From assembly GCA_045639185.1 (NCBI GenBank), contig JAZUCO010000126.1, forward strand, positions 1-19,674: DNA of 19,674 bases, read 5' to 3'. A program made the position numbers and the translations under genes. The DNA is from UBA1081 sp045639185. GTDB taxonomy: Bacteria; Bacillota; Clostridia; Oscillospirales; Acutalibacteraceae. The notes beneath the pieces were generated by a model that saw only the letters and a list, made by a program, of their open reading frames with translations, did no database searches and was not told the origin of the DNA. Below, piece by piece: positions 6,506-15,800 of the stretch (within the stretch, counting starts at the first letter, position 1; every line of letters begins with the position of its first letter).

Positions 6506-8326
6506 ATGAAAAAAGACAAAAATAAAAAATCCCGTTCAACGGTTATCAAAAATACGGTTTATGCGGTAAAAGTCATATTCAAAGCATCACCGTTTCTTTT
6601 GCCGGGATTTACCCTTTCAGTGTTCGCATTCTGGTTGTTTGATAACTACATAAAAAATGTTTATTTTCTTGATAAAATGCTGAATATTGTAACAGAGGGC
6701 GGCACATTTGAAAGCTTTATGAAAACACTGATTATATTCTGTGTTGCCGGTGCATTTGCACAGTTCTGCGACTGTGCAGGTGATTATATTGCTTCAACGG
6801 AAAATAAAAAAGTTTACAAACTGCTGAATGAAAAAATATTCAGTAAAGCCTGTTCTGTTGATGTTGAATGCTACGAAAATCCGAAGTTTTATGATAACTA
6901 TAAACGTGCAACAGATGTTATCAACAACGATATGACATTTTCAATGTCGTGGTATCTCGGCAGTCTGATTGCCTTTGTAGGTGTCGGTGCGAGTCTTGCA
7001 TCGTATATCTGCTCTGTTGATCCGAAAATTCTTATCTTCCTTATCGGTATGATTCCGTATATTATGCTTGAGTCTTTCAGAAATAAACTTGAGTATAAAA
7101 AAGATAAGGAAATGACATCAAATAACCGTAAAAAAGACTATGTTCAGCGTGTTGTTTTTCTTAAGGATTTTGCCAAAGATATGAGAACCTCAGGCATTTA
7201 CAATGTTATGAAAACACGTTTTGTAAGAGCCGTTGAACGCAATCGTGCCATTATAAAAAAATATGGCTGGAAAACGGGAATTATTGATGTTTTCGGCGGA
7301 TTTTTCAGTGAAATTTTCCCCATAGCAGGTACTCTGATTTACGGCGTTGCTGGTTTTGTGAACGGTACTGTTTCAGTTGCTCAGTTTGCAGTTCTTATAA
7401 GTGCAATAACAAGCCTTAAAGCAATGATAGAAAGAATAAGCAGTAATCTGACCGAAATACAAAGAGTTTCGCTTTATTTCGGCAATCTCAGAGAATTTTT
7501 TGCTTATGAAAACAGACTGAAAAACGGTACAAAAAAAGCAAAAACAATTGAGAGTATTGAGTTCAGAAACGTTACTTTTACATATCCCGGGGCAAAAAAG
7601 CCTACCCTTAAAAATGTTTCTTTCACAATAAATAAAGACGAAACAATTGCTATCGTCGGTAAAAACGGAGCAGGAAAGTCTACTTTTGTAAAGCTTTTAC
7701 TTCGTTTTTATGACCCCGATGAGGGGGAGATTCTCTATAACGGAATCAATGTGAAAGAATATGATGCCGACTCGCTCAGAAAAAAAATCGGTACGGTTTT
7801 TCAGGACTACAAAGTTTTTGCTTTGTCTGTTAATGAAAATGTCCTCTGCCGTGAAGTTGAAAACGATGAGGATAAACTTCACGTTGAAACAGCTCTGAAA
7901 AAAAGCGGAGTTTACGATAAAATCCGAACTTTTGAAAAGGGTGCGGATACTGTTCTCACAAGGGAATTTGATGATAACGGAACGGGACTTTCAGGCGGTG
8001 AACAGCAAAAAGTTGCAGCGGCAAGAATGTTTGCGCATCCCTTTGATTTGGCGGTGCTCGATGAACCGTCATCGGCTCTTGACCCTATTGCAGAGTACAA
8101 TATGTACGAAAGCCTGATTGAAGAAACTCAGGGCAAAATGGTTGTTTACATCTCTCACAGACTTTCCAGTGCCGTGCTTTCAGACAGAATCTATGTCTTC
8201 GAAAACGGTACCGTAGCCGAATACGGCAGTCATAGTGAGCTGATGGAGAAAAACGGTGTGTATGCCGAAATGTTTGCAATGCAGGCTTCAAACTACAAGG
8301 ATGAAGAGGGGGAGAATGATGATTAA
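6506..8326 (+). CDS. ABC exporter half-transporter, A-type subunit of pair 2
   Basis: A 606-residue half-transporter, the paralogue of the A subunit of pair 1. The transmembrane domain (about 20-330) includes hydrophobic stretches around ILIFLIGMIPYIMLESF and IFPIAGTLIYGVAGF. The nucleotide-binding domain has Walker A GKNGAGKS (385-392), VFQDYKVF, signature LSGGE (495-499), VLDE with Glu520 and His551. Its X-loop region reads EFDDNGTGLSGGE. ATG 6506 is chosen: GAAAGGA ends 5 nt upstream, while TTG 6488 falls in the element's terminal hairpin. It overlaps B2 by 11 nt, the same overlap as in pair 1, which supports duplication of a whole two-gene unit. Transcription may come from readthrough or from a promoter-like site in the upstream repeat. 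The substrate is unknown. Confidence 0.88.
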   Translation: MKKDKNKKSRSTVIKNTVYAVKVIFKASPFLLPGFTLSVFAFWLFDNYIKNVYFLDKMLNIVTEGGTFESFMKTLIIFCVAGAFAQFCDCAGDYIASTENKKVYKLLNEKIFSKACSVDVECYENPKFYDNYKRATDVINNDMTFSMSWYLGSLIAFVGVGASLASYICSVDPKILIFLIGMIPYIMLESFRNKLEYKKDKEMTSNNRKKDYVQRVVFLKDFAKDMRTSGIYNVMKTRFVRAVERNRAIIKKYGWKTGIIDVFGGFFSEIFPIAGTLIYGVAGFVNGTVSVAQFAVLISAITSLKAMIERISSNLTEIQRVSLYFGNLREFFAYENRLKNGTKKAKTIESIEFRNVTFTYPGAKKPTLKNVSFTINKDETIAIVGKNGAGKSTFVKLLLRFYDPDEGEILYNGINVKEYDADSLRKKIGTVFQDYKVFALSVNENVLCREVENDEDKLHVETALKKSGVYDKIRTFEKGADTVLTREFDDNGTGLSGGEQQKVAAARMFAHPFDLAVLDEPSSALDPIAEYNMYESLIEETQGKMVVYISHRLSSAVLSDRIYVFENGTVAEYGSHSELMEKNGVYAEMFAMQASNYKDEEGENDD

Positions 8327-10109
8327 AAAGAAAGAAAAAAATCAGCATAGCGTTATCAGTAATGTGTTTTTCCTTCTTAAGATAATGTTCAGAATTTCCC
8401 CCGGACTTGTTATCGGTGAAATTTTAATCGATATTCTTACAACTCTTCCTGACAGATTGATTTCCGTAATCGGTATAAAATATGTCATCGATCAGCTCGG
8501 AAAACCTGACGGCATACGCAAAATTATTATCGCTCTTATAATAATGGTAGCAATAATAACGATTGAAAATATTTGCAATGCATTGTTCTTTGAGCTTTTT
8601 GCTCACAGAGCAAGAGAAAAAATGTATCTCGGAATTCATTCCAGACTTTATGAAAAGGCAATATCTCTTGACCTTGCAAGTTATGATGATTCGTCATTTT
8701 ACAGTGATTTTATTCTTGCAATAGAAACATCAGCCGAGAATATACGCAATATTCTGGGTCTTGTTAGAGGCTATGTGTCGGAAATAATTGCATTTATATC
8801 AATCGGTACAATTATGTTTACCATTGACCCTGTGTGCCTTGTGATAATTATGTTTTTTGTTATCACATTTCTTCCCATCGGCAAGCATACCGGCAATCTG
8901 CAGATGAAACGCCGTGAAGAAATGAATGAAAAATACAGAAAAGCTAACTATTTTTCACGACTTTTTTATCTTCCCGAATTTGCAGGAGAAATGCGTATGC
9001 ATTCTGTTTCAGGTATCTTTTTCAAGAGATTCCGTGAGAGTGCAGATGACATTACCAAAACTCAGCGTCATTATGTCAGAAAAATTGACGGATGGTTCTT
9101 TCTGCAGGCGGTTGTTGTTCAGATAATCGGATTTATGCTTGTGCTTACTGCATATATAGGCTATCAGACACTCGAAGTCGGAACACTTTCTGCAAGTGAT
9201 TTCGTTGCAACATTCAACGGTGCAGCGTCAATCAGTTCATCTGTATTGTTCCTCACCGTATATTCACTCAGAAATTTCACCGAGCGTTCAAAGATGATTG
9301 AAAAATACAGAACATTCCTGAAAACCGACTTTAACATCAAAGACGGTGCGCACGTTGCAGAAAATAAAAACGAAACAATTGAGCTTAAAAATGTAAGTTT
9401 CACATACCCCGGCAATGATTCTCCCACGCTTAAAAATATCAATATGACAATCAATCCCGGTGAAAAAATTGCACTTGTCGGCTATAACGGAGCAGGAAAG
9501 ACAACACTTACAAATCTTCTTCTCAGACTTTATGATGTTTCTGACGGTGAGATTATTGTAGGCGGCAGAAACATCAAAGACGAAACTGTTGCGTCTCACA
9601 GAAACCGTTTTGCGGCAGTTTTTCAGGATTTCAAGATTTTCGGTGCAACAATGGGTGAAAATGTTGCTCTTCAGGTTGATTACGATGAAGCGAGAGTCCT
9701 TGAAGCGCTGAAAAATGCAGGTTTTTCAAAGCCTTTGCCCGAGGGGGCGGAAACTGTTCTTCTGCGTGAATTCAGCGATGACGGTATGAGTCTTTCAGGC
9801 GGTGAAGAGCAGAAAGTTGCCATAGCAAGAGCATTCTATAAGCGTTGCCCCTTTGTTATTCTTGACGAGCCGAGTGCAAACCTTGACCCCGTTTCTGAGT
9901 ACGAACTCAATCTGTCTATGACAGAGGCTGCGGCAGACAAGACAGTTGTGTTTATTTCACACAGACTTTCCACAACACGCAATGCAGACCGCATTTATAT
10001 GATGGAGAAAGGCGCAATCATTGAAAGCGGCACCCACGAAGAGCTGATGGCTCTGGACGGCAAATATGCCTATATGTTCAACCTCCAGGCGGAGAAGTAT
10101 AAGCAATAA
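8316..10109 (+). CDS. ABC exporter half-transporter, B-type subunit of pair 2
   Basis: A 597-residue half-transporter, partner of the preceding gene and paralogue of the B subunit of pair 1. Motifs: Walker A GYNGAGKT (389-396), VFQDFKIFGATMGENV, signature LSGGE (493-497), ILDE with Glu518, and His549. The X-loop region is EFSDDGMSLSGGE. ATG 8316 and 8319 are adjacent and in frame; a GAGGGGGAG purine run just upstream serves either. A start at 8256 would lie deep inside the previous gene. As in B1, the final Gln and stop codon fall inside the terminal hairpin of a repeat element. Catalytic residues appear complete in all four ATPase domains of the operon, so both nucleotide sites of each predicted heterodimer could be active. 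Confidence 0.87.
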   Translation: MMIKKKEKNQHSVISNVFFLLKIMFRISPGLVIGEILIDILTTLPDRLISVIGIKYVIDQLGKPDGIRKIIIALIIMVAIITIENICNALFFELFAHRAREKMYLGIHSRLYEKAISLDLASYDDSSFYSDFILAIETSAENIRNILGLVRGYVSEIIAFISIGTIMFTIDPVCLVIIMFFVITFLPIGKHTGNLQMKRREEMNEKYRKANYFSRLFYLPEFAGEMRMHSVSGIFFKRFRESADDITKTQRHYVRKIDGWFFLQAVVVQIIGFMLVLTAYIGYQTLEVGTLSASDFVATFNGAASISSSVLFLTVYSLRNFTERSKMIEKYRTFLKTDFNIKDGAHVAENKNETIELKNVSFTYPGNDSPTLKNINMTINPGEKIALVGYNGAGKTTLTNLLLRLYDVSDGEIIVGGRNIKDETVASHRNRFAAVFQDFKIFGATMGENVALQVDYDEARVLEALKNAGFSKPLPEGAETVLLREFSDDGMSLSGGEEQKVAIARAFYKRCPFVILDEPSANLDPVSEYELNLSMTEAAADKTVVFISHRLSTTRNADRIYMMEKGAIIESGTHEELMALDGKYAYMFNLQAEKYKQ

Positions 10110-10371
10110 TTTAGCGGAGCTAAATTATTGTTTCAATTCGTAATTCGTAATGCGTAATTCGTAATTTCGGAAAGGGCTTCGCCCTTTAACCCATTTTATA
10201 ATCAAACCTGTTTATATCGTCAGTGTAGGGAACAGCCCGACATCGTTCCGTCCCGAGCTGACATCAGACTTTACGGACCGATCAGGGGATCGGTCCCTAC
10301 AGGGATTGTGCAAAACAATTAATTGTGCATTATACATTTTGTATTGTGAATTGTTCGATAAATTATTGTTT
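10101..10371. repeat. Composite MITE-like repeat element, copy 2
   Basis: This 271-bp unit fills most of the 302-nt gap between the B2 stop and the gatD stop. Its left end is a hairpin (10101-10115/10119-10133) equivalent to that of copy 1, followed by five heptads (10136-10170). The right end has five degenerate heptads (10322-10356) directly abutting GATAAATTATTGTTT (10357-10371), which is only half of a hairpin. The middle is inverted relative to copy 1: the AAAGGGC-TTC-GCCCTTT mini-hairpin and promoter-like flank come first, then the two-hairpin core. The 45 nt from the stop codon (10107-10151) equal 6186-6230 exactly. Confidence 0.7.
10224..10301. repeat. Two-hairpin (REP/BIME-like) core, copy 2
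   Basis: A 78-bp unit from TGTAGGGA to TCCCTACA. The right hairpin GGACCGATC/GATCGGTCC (10275-10283/10288-10296, loop AGGG) is perfect. The left is decayed and keeps only the GGAAC/GTTCC base of its stem. The 25-nt centre (10250-10274) is the exact reverse complement of the centre of copy 3 (12630-12654). Confidence 0.75.
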
Positions 10372-10379
10372 ATAAAACG

Positions 10380-10409
10380 AAACAGGTACGGGGCACCGTA
10401 CCTGTTTTT
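10380..10409. terminator. Bidirectional terminator between the ABC operon and murT-gatD
   Basis: A 12-bp perfect stem AAACAGGTACGG/CCGTACCTGTTT (10380-10391/10396-10407, loop GGCA). It runs into T residues on the plus strand and into GTTTCGTTTT on the minus strand. It ends 3 nt beyond the gatD stop and serves the convergent operons. Confidence 0.8.
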
Positions 10410-10411
10410 GT

Positions 10412-11119
10412 TTATTCAATCTTTCTGTTTTCGTCTTTGAATTCGGCAAGTCTTAATTTATAGCATTCCATAGCCACATCTTCAAAGGGGAGAGTGATTT
10501 CTTCTTTTGCAACTTCGCTGAGCCACTTCTTTGTGAAAAGGGGATTTACCACAAGGAATGGTCCGATGATGTATGTTGCAATGAGATTATTTCGCTTGAA
10601 ACCTTCTTTTTCGAAATCTTTATAAAGTCCTGAACCTCTTGTTACGTCAAAGAAAAATTCGTTGCACTCTGCAGAGGGGGTTGCAACACCAAACTGACTC
10701 TTGAATCCCATCATTTCAATGCCGTTGTAGTTGCCCAGAGTCATAGCATTGAAACGCTTGAGCATTTTTCTTTCTACTGTGAAGTCAAAAAGTCCGAGGC
10801 ATTCAATTTTTCTGTCACCGTCAATGATGTATTTGCCGAGCACATCGCAGGATGTTGAAGTGAAGAGTATGTGTGCACCTTTTTCAATAAGCTCTGCGAG
10901 TCTGTCTTTGTAGGGCATAAGGGCTTTGATAGCTCTTTCCTGATTATTTTCACTCATTGCGCCCATATAGATAAGGTCAGGCTCGTTGTCTGCAAAATAA
11001 GGAGTATCGTGAATTGAAGTATAAATCACTTCCGCATCGGGGAGGCATTTTACAATGTAATCAACGTTTGCACCGTCACCGAAAATGAGATAATCGTTAT
11101 AAAGAATTTCAATTTTCAT
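10412..11119 (-). CDS. gatD: GatD-like subunit of lipid II isoglutaminyl synthase, apparently lacking catalytic Cys and His
   Basis: By family, GatD is the class I glutaminase that feeds ammonia to MurT for amidation of the alpha-carboxyl of D-Glu in lipid II. This 235-residue protein keeps the fold pattern (EPDLIYMGAMSENNQ, IECLGLFDF, NNLIATYIIGP) and the genomic partner. However, the nucleophile elbow, normally like ICGGYQFLG, reads TSTSCDVLG (87-95). By comparison with a remembered GatD sequence, Ser88 stands at the Cys position and the only Cys, 91, is displaced by three. The usual TYLHGP carries Ile185 for the catalytic His (TYIIGP). It may be a non-hydrolysing scaffold. The start ATG has AAGGAGG upstream, inside murT, and begins 2 nt after the murT stop. 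No frameshift or stop interrupts it. Confidence 0.8.
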   Translation of the reverse strand: MKIEILYNDYLIFGDGANVDYIVKCLPDAEVIYTSIHDTPYFADNEPDLIYMGAMSENNQERAIKALMPYKDRLAELIEKGAHILFTSTSCDVLGKYIIDGDRKIECLGLFDFTVERKMLKRFNAMTLGNYNGIEMMGFKSQFGVATPSAECNEFFFDVTRGSGLYKDFEKEGFKRNNLIATYIIGPFLVVNPLFTKKWLSEVAKEEITLPFEDVAMECYKLRLAEFKDENRKIE

Positions 11120-11121
11120 TG

Positions 11122-12498
11122 TTATTTTACCTCCTTGCCGAATTTTGCAACGATAGCAGGTTTTACTTCTTTTTCAAGCTTGTCATAACGGTGCATATCG
11201 TAGAATATAAGGAGTGTATCTGTGTTTTCGAGAGTCATTTTTTCAATAACTTCGTTTTCGTTTCTGCCCACGGTGATTTTTTCTTCGGGAATACCTGCAA
11301 GAAGAAGTCTGTACTTCACGTCAAGTGAACGGGGACCTGAAGCGAAAATGTGTGTGATTGATTCATCATTCAGAGCTTCATAGTCAGCTTCATAATGCCA
11401 TGTGATACTTTCCGAGTCATCCTGTTCGTTGTGGATATCATCAACCATAAACATAACAGCTTTTCTGCCTTCACGTACAACTGCTGTGTGGCAGTTTCTT
11501 GAGCAGGCGATGGGATTGTAACCCTTGAGCATTGTGCAGATAACCTTTACATCACCCGCCTGAGTTTCGTTATAGCGTGTTGATGTGATATGAAGATTTT
11601 TCATAAAAGATGCGATTTTTTCAGGAGTATAGCCAATTTCTGAAAGAAGAGAAATAACCGCAACTTCGTTGTAAACGTTGAAAACTGCTTCATTTATCAT
11701 GGGGAATGCAAATTCACCCTTTGCAGATGCAACTGTCATTGTCATATTCTTTTCGTCAATTGCCTTTACTGTGTAATCGCAGTCGGGAGAAGTCATATCG
11801 CACTTTGAACAATGTGCTTTGCCGATGTGATGATAACGTTTGAAGTCAAAAATCATCTTTGCACCGCATTCGGGACAGGCTCTGCCGTCGTTTATGATAT
11901 TGTGGTCCTCAGTCTTTTCACCCTCGAGCTTGTCCACGCTGAAAAAGATACGGCTTTCGTTTGCACCTTTGCCGAGTCTTGAACTTATAACATCGTCACC
12001 GTTGAGAATAAGCTTTGTGGAAGAGGGGAGATAGTCATTTATCATAGAGAAAATGAATTCTGTGTGAGCATTTCTCATAACTGAGTCACGGAAGAGATTT
12101 GTGCAGATGAAATATGTGGGGGTAACGTGCTTGTAAATGTGAAGAGAGCTTCTTTCGTCAACTTCAAGCACACACATATCGCATACGGGTTTGTTGAAAA
12201 GATTGACACCGTCAATGAAAGTTGCACATATGCCGGGAAGAGTGTTTGAGCCAAAACTGTTGTCAAGAATTTTCAGTCCGTCCTGACGGAGAGAGTCTTC
12301 AATCATATTGCAGGTGCTTGTTTTTCCGTTTGTTCCTGTAACGCAGATGATTTTTTCGGGTTTTCCGATGTATTTAAGGAAATCGGGGCAGATTCTCAGC
12401 GCAAGCTTGCCGGGGAAGTGAGTAGCTCTTTTGCCGAGCAATTTCAAAAGTATTTTTGCACATTTGCCTGCAAAAAACGCAATAATGAACTTTAACAT
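11122..12498 (-). CDS. murT: MurT, Mur-ligase subunit of lipid II isoglutaminyl synthase
   Basis: A 458-residue cytoplasmic ATP-dependent ligase that amidates D-Glu of the lipid II stem peptide, usually with GatD. Visible: P-loop TGTNGKTST (54-62), LEVDERS (111-117), the MurT-type TNLFRDS (133-139), and LNGDD (165-169). A four-Cys zinc ribbon CPEC/CSKC (208, 211, 230, 233) is diagnostic of MurT rather than of MurC-F. The C-terminal DUF1727 region begins near TRYNETQAGD (307-316). The stretch that usually reads like DGxDVSWIWDxDFE is here DDSESITWHYEADYE (360-374), so it has diverged together with the odd GatD. AAGGAG precedes ATG 12498 and the promoter is at 12562-12534. The two genes form one operon ending at the 10380-10409 terminator. 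Confidence 0.92.
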   Translation of the reverse strand: MLKFIIAFFAGKCAKILLKLLGKRATHFPGKLALRICPDFLKYIGKPEKIICVTGTNGKTSTCNMIEDSLRQDGLKILDNSFGSNTLPGICATFIDGVNLFNKPVCDMCVLEVDERSSLHIYKHVTPTYFICTNLFRDSVMRNAHTEFIFSMINDYLPSSTKLILNGDDVISSRLGKGANESRIFFSVDKLEGEKTEDHNIINDGRACPECGAKMIFDFKRYHHIGKAHCSKCDMTSPDCDYTVKAIDEKNMTMTVASAKGEFAFPMINEAVFNVYNEVAVISLLSEIGYTPEKIASFMKNLHITSTRYNETQAGDVKVICTMLKGYNPIACSRNCHTAVVREGRKAVMFMVDDIHNEQDDSESITWHYEADYEALNDESITHIFASGPRSLDVKYRLLLAGIPEEKITVGRNENEVIEKMTLENTDTLLIFYDMHRYDKLEKEVKPAIVAKFGKEVK

Positions 12499-12533
12499 AC
12501 TTTTTCTCCTTAGAAAAATTTTTACAGTTAATC

Positions 12534-12562
12534 ATTTTACCACATCACAAATTTTCAGTCAA
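12534..12562 (-). promoter_or_regulatory. Promoter of murT-gatD
   Basis: On the minus strand: TTGACT (12562-12557), a 17-nt spacer and TAAAAT (12539-12534). Transcription would start near 12527, about 30 nt before the murT ATG. Confidence 0.75.
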
Positions 12563-12566
12563 CAGA

Positions 12567-12759
12567 AAACAATAATTTATCGGAATGTTTGAATAAACCG
12601 AATGTAGGGACCGATGCCCACATCGGTCCGTAAAGTCTGATGTCAGCTCGGGACGGACCGATCAGGGGATCGGTCCCTACACATTTGATTTTAATTTGTG
12701 CAAAGACACCGACAAGTTCTGATTTGTGCATTTTTCACATTATAATTAAATAATTTTTT
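12567..12759. repeat. Composite repeat element, copy 3 (decayed)
   Basis: The left end AAACAATAATTTATC (12567-12581) equals the half-hairpin terminus of copies 1 and 2. The core (12603-12681) is complete. A possible right terminus (12745-12759) matches GATAAATTATTGTTT at 11 of 15 positions, so the right boundary is tentative. The heptad arrays are not clearly retained. The element lies between the murT promoter and the promoter of the large secreted protein, and accounts for about half of the 390-nt gene-free interval 12499-12888. Confidence 0.5.
12603..12681. repeat. Two-hairpin (REP/BIME-like) core, copy 3
   Basis: A 79-bp unit from TGTAGGGA to TCCCTACA. Hairpins are GGACCGATG/CATCGGTCC (loop CCCA) and GGACCGATC/GATCGGTCC (loop AGGG), both perfect 9-bp stems around a 25-nt centre (12630-12654). 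Overall it is inverted relative to copy 1. Confidence 0.8.
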
Positions 12760-12792
12760 ACATGTCTCTTATTAAGAAAAAATATATAAATA

Positions 12793-12821
12793 TTGAAATT
12801 GTTGATATTTTATGCTATAAT
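12793..12821 (+). promoter_or_regulatory. Promoter of the large repeat-containing secreted protein
   Basis: TTGAAA (12793-12798), a 17-nt spacer and a perfect TATAAT (12816-12821) preceded by TGC, an extended -10. The predicted start near 12828 leaves a leader of about 60 nt. Confidence 0.75.
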
Positions 12822-12888
12822 TCCAATGAATAATAGTGGGTTTCTGTATATAAATTCACAAATATTTTAGTAAATGGAGATGACATTT

Positions 12889-15800
12889 ATGCGAAACGTG
12901 GTTATTCGAATGTCAAAAAGAATGTTGCGAACATGTATGTCAGCATCAAAAAAGGCTTTTGCATTATGCCTTGCAATGATGATGATATTATCATGTTGGG
13001 TGTATGTTGCTCCTGAAGAGAGTATGGCTAATGCTCTCAGCGCATCTGATTATTCAGCAAGTGATATTGCTGCTTTTGAATCATATGTCGGTGCTGCTTC
13101 AGGTTCAGCTACAATTGAAACAACATACGGTAAATACTTTTCTGCTGATACAAAGACAGAGAGTGATGCAGCATCATTGTATAAGAATGTTGTTTATTCA
13201 GGTGCAGCACAGCAGGTTGTAGGTGTATCTAATTACAAGCTTGCGGATGACAATGCTCTTGAGTCATTCGGTGTTTTCTATCCCAGTACAGTTCTTATGT
13301 ATGACGGTACAACAACACCTCAGTTCGGTGTTTCAATCCGTAAAGATGCATATGCCAATTGTCATGTTTTTCATTGGGCAACATCAATATATGCAACAAA
13401 CCTCAGTTTTGTCAACTCAAACTGGTACGGTGTTACAGGCGGCTCAACAAATCCTCAGTTCCTTGATCCTTATTATGGTGACAATAAGGTTTGCGGTACT
13501 ACAAATGTTGACGGCGGCAATGATGAAAGCTCTTATTATGACGGTAGTGAAGCTGAATGGTACTGGATGGCAAACCTCATCAAGTACACAGGTTCAATGG
13601 ACAATAACACATATTTGACAACAATCACACCGTCTTTCAAAACTCATGTCAGCCAGAAAGCGAACGAAGGCTGTGATGCTACCGGTTACAAGGGCGATAC
13701 TATTGTTGATCTTGGTACAGCAAATACTTCTGTTTATGTTATCAACGTAAAACCCTGGAATGAAGCTGTTTATGCTGCAATCGGTGTATATAAGCAGATT
13801 GTTGCAAACCCCAACGGTTATACTCCCGCTTCAATAGAACAGTTCAAAACAGTTGCAAAAAATCTTCTTGCTGCTAACCCCAACAGCATTAACTATGCAT
13901 CAAATGTTGCAACAGGTGTAAGCACTTATGATACAAATGCAAAGGCTGCTGTTACAGCTTGGAACAACTTTTCACTTGTAAAAGCAAATGTTGTTGTATG
14001 GAAAAACTATGACGGCACAGTTCTTGCAACAGATTACGTTGAACCCGGCACAACACCTTCTTTCGCAGGTGCAACTCCCACAAGACCTGCTGATGAAAAG
14101 TACATCTACACATTCTCAGGCTGGTCTCCCGCTGTTGGTGCAGTAAATTCAGATACTGTTTATACTGCTCAGTTCAGTAAAGACGGTAATGAAGGTAAAG
14201 TTTTATTCGATAACCTTATTGATATTGAAAGCTGGAATATGACATCGGCTAACAACGCATCTATTGTTGCTGTAGGCGATACAGGTTTCTGCATTACATC
14301 AAATGAAGGTGTAGACGAAGGTTCATCATCATCACCCTATTTTGAAGTTACTCCCGGCAAGAGCTATTATGTTGATATCGATATCATCGGTGCAGACTGG
14401 GATGTATATTTCTTCTTCTGCGATGCAAACGGTAATCATGTTGATTTCAGTGATTCAACAAACAGATTCAGCTCAAGCGGTGCAGGTGTTGCATCAAGAA
14501 CTTTCACAGCTCCTTCAGGCGCAGTAAAAGGTCAGATAAGAGTTGATGCAAACGGCTCTGTTTCAGTTGTGCAGGTTAACAGCATCAGAGTATTTGATGC
14601 TTCATTAGGTGACAAAACACTTTCTGTACATAATTCACAGAAAGTTAAGTATGAAGCTCCTTACAATACATACGGCAATCTTCCCACTCCCACAAGAACA
14701 GCATACAATTTCGTAAGCTGGGTTCTTGCAGACGGTACAGAAGTTAACAATAGTTCTATTGTACAGTATGCTCCCGTTCACACTATTTTCTCAAAATGGA
14801 CTCCTATCAAATATACAATGACTGTTGATGCAAACGGCGGTAATGCTGTTGCTAACAAGCAGTTTGACGTTGAAAGCGGCACAATGCCCTCAACAACAAA
14901 GGCAAATTATGATTTTGTTAATTGGGAAGTCGTAACAGCATCAGGTAACTGGACTGTAGGTGATACCTATGATGCAAATGCAGATTTCTCAGGTAAATAC
15001 GGTAATGTAACTCTTAAGGCAAACTGGACTCCCACTGTTTACACAATCACAGTTGATGAAAACGGCGGTACAACAGTTGAAGATTCCACATATACTGTTG
15101 AGGCAGGTACTGTACCCGCAGCTCCCACAAGAACAGGTTATTCATTCAGCCATTGGGAAGTTGTTGCTGACAGCGGTAACTGGACAGCACAGACAAGACT
15201 TGTTCCCGGAACAACCTTTACAGGCAAAAACGGAAACATTACTCTTAAAGCAGTATGGACATCAAACGGTTATGTTATTAATCTTGACCTCAATAAGCCC
15301 GCAGGTGCTGTTACTGATCCTTCATGCTCAGCAGATTCAATCACAGCATATTATGACACAGCAGTAGGTACTCTTCCCGTTCCCACTCTTGACGGTTATG
15401 AGTTCAAAGGCTGGCACAGCACAACAGTAGGCGGTTCAAAGTATACAGAAGACACAGTTTACTCATGGGCAGAGGATTCAACATGGTATGCTGTATGGTC
15501 TCCCGTTACATATACTATTATAACAGACTCCAACGGCGGCAGCGAAGTTGCAGATGTTACATATACAATTGAAAACGGTACTATCCCCGCAGGCGGTGAA
15601 CTTGAAGGTTTCTGGTTCAGCCATTGGGAAGTTGCTGAAAACTCAGGTAACTGGGTAAAGGGTACAAAATATAACCCCGGTGACAGCGCAGTAGGTAAGT
15701 ACGGCAATGTTACACTCAAGGCTGTATGGGCAGCAAAAGAATACACAGCTTCATTTGATCTTAATGACAATGCAGGTGTAGGTTCTGCAAGTGTTAACAA

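Noticed and set aside
10357..12581. Perfect 15-bp inverted repeats (GATAAATTATTGTTT and AAACAATAATTTATC) flank murT-gatD like transposon ends.
   Set aside because: Each half is better explained as the terminus of a separate repeat copy (10101-10371 and 12567-12759), and murT-gatD is a core cell-wall operon with its own promoter and no transposase.
12874..12888. An earlier ATG for the giant secreted protein.
   Set aside because: It would overlap the GGAG sequence that is correctly spaced for ATG 12889, and nothing suitable lies upstream of it.
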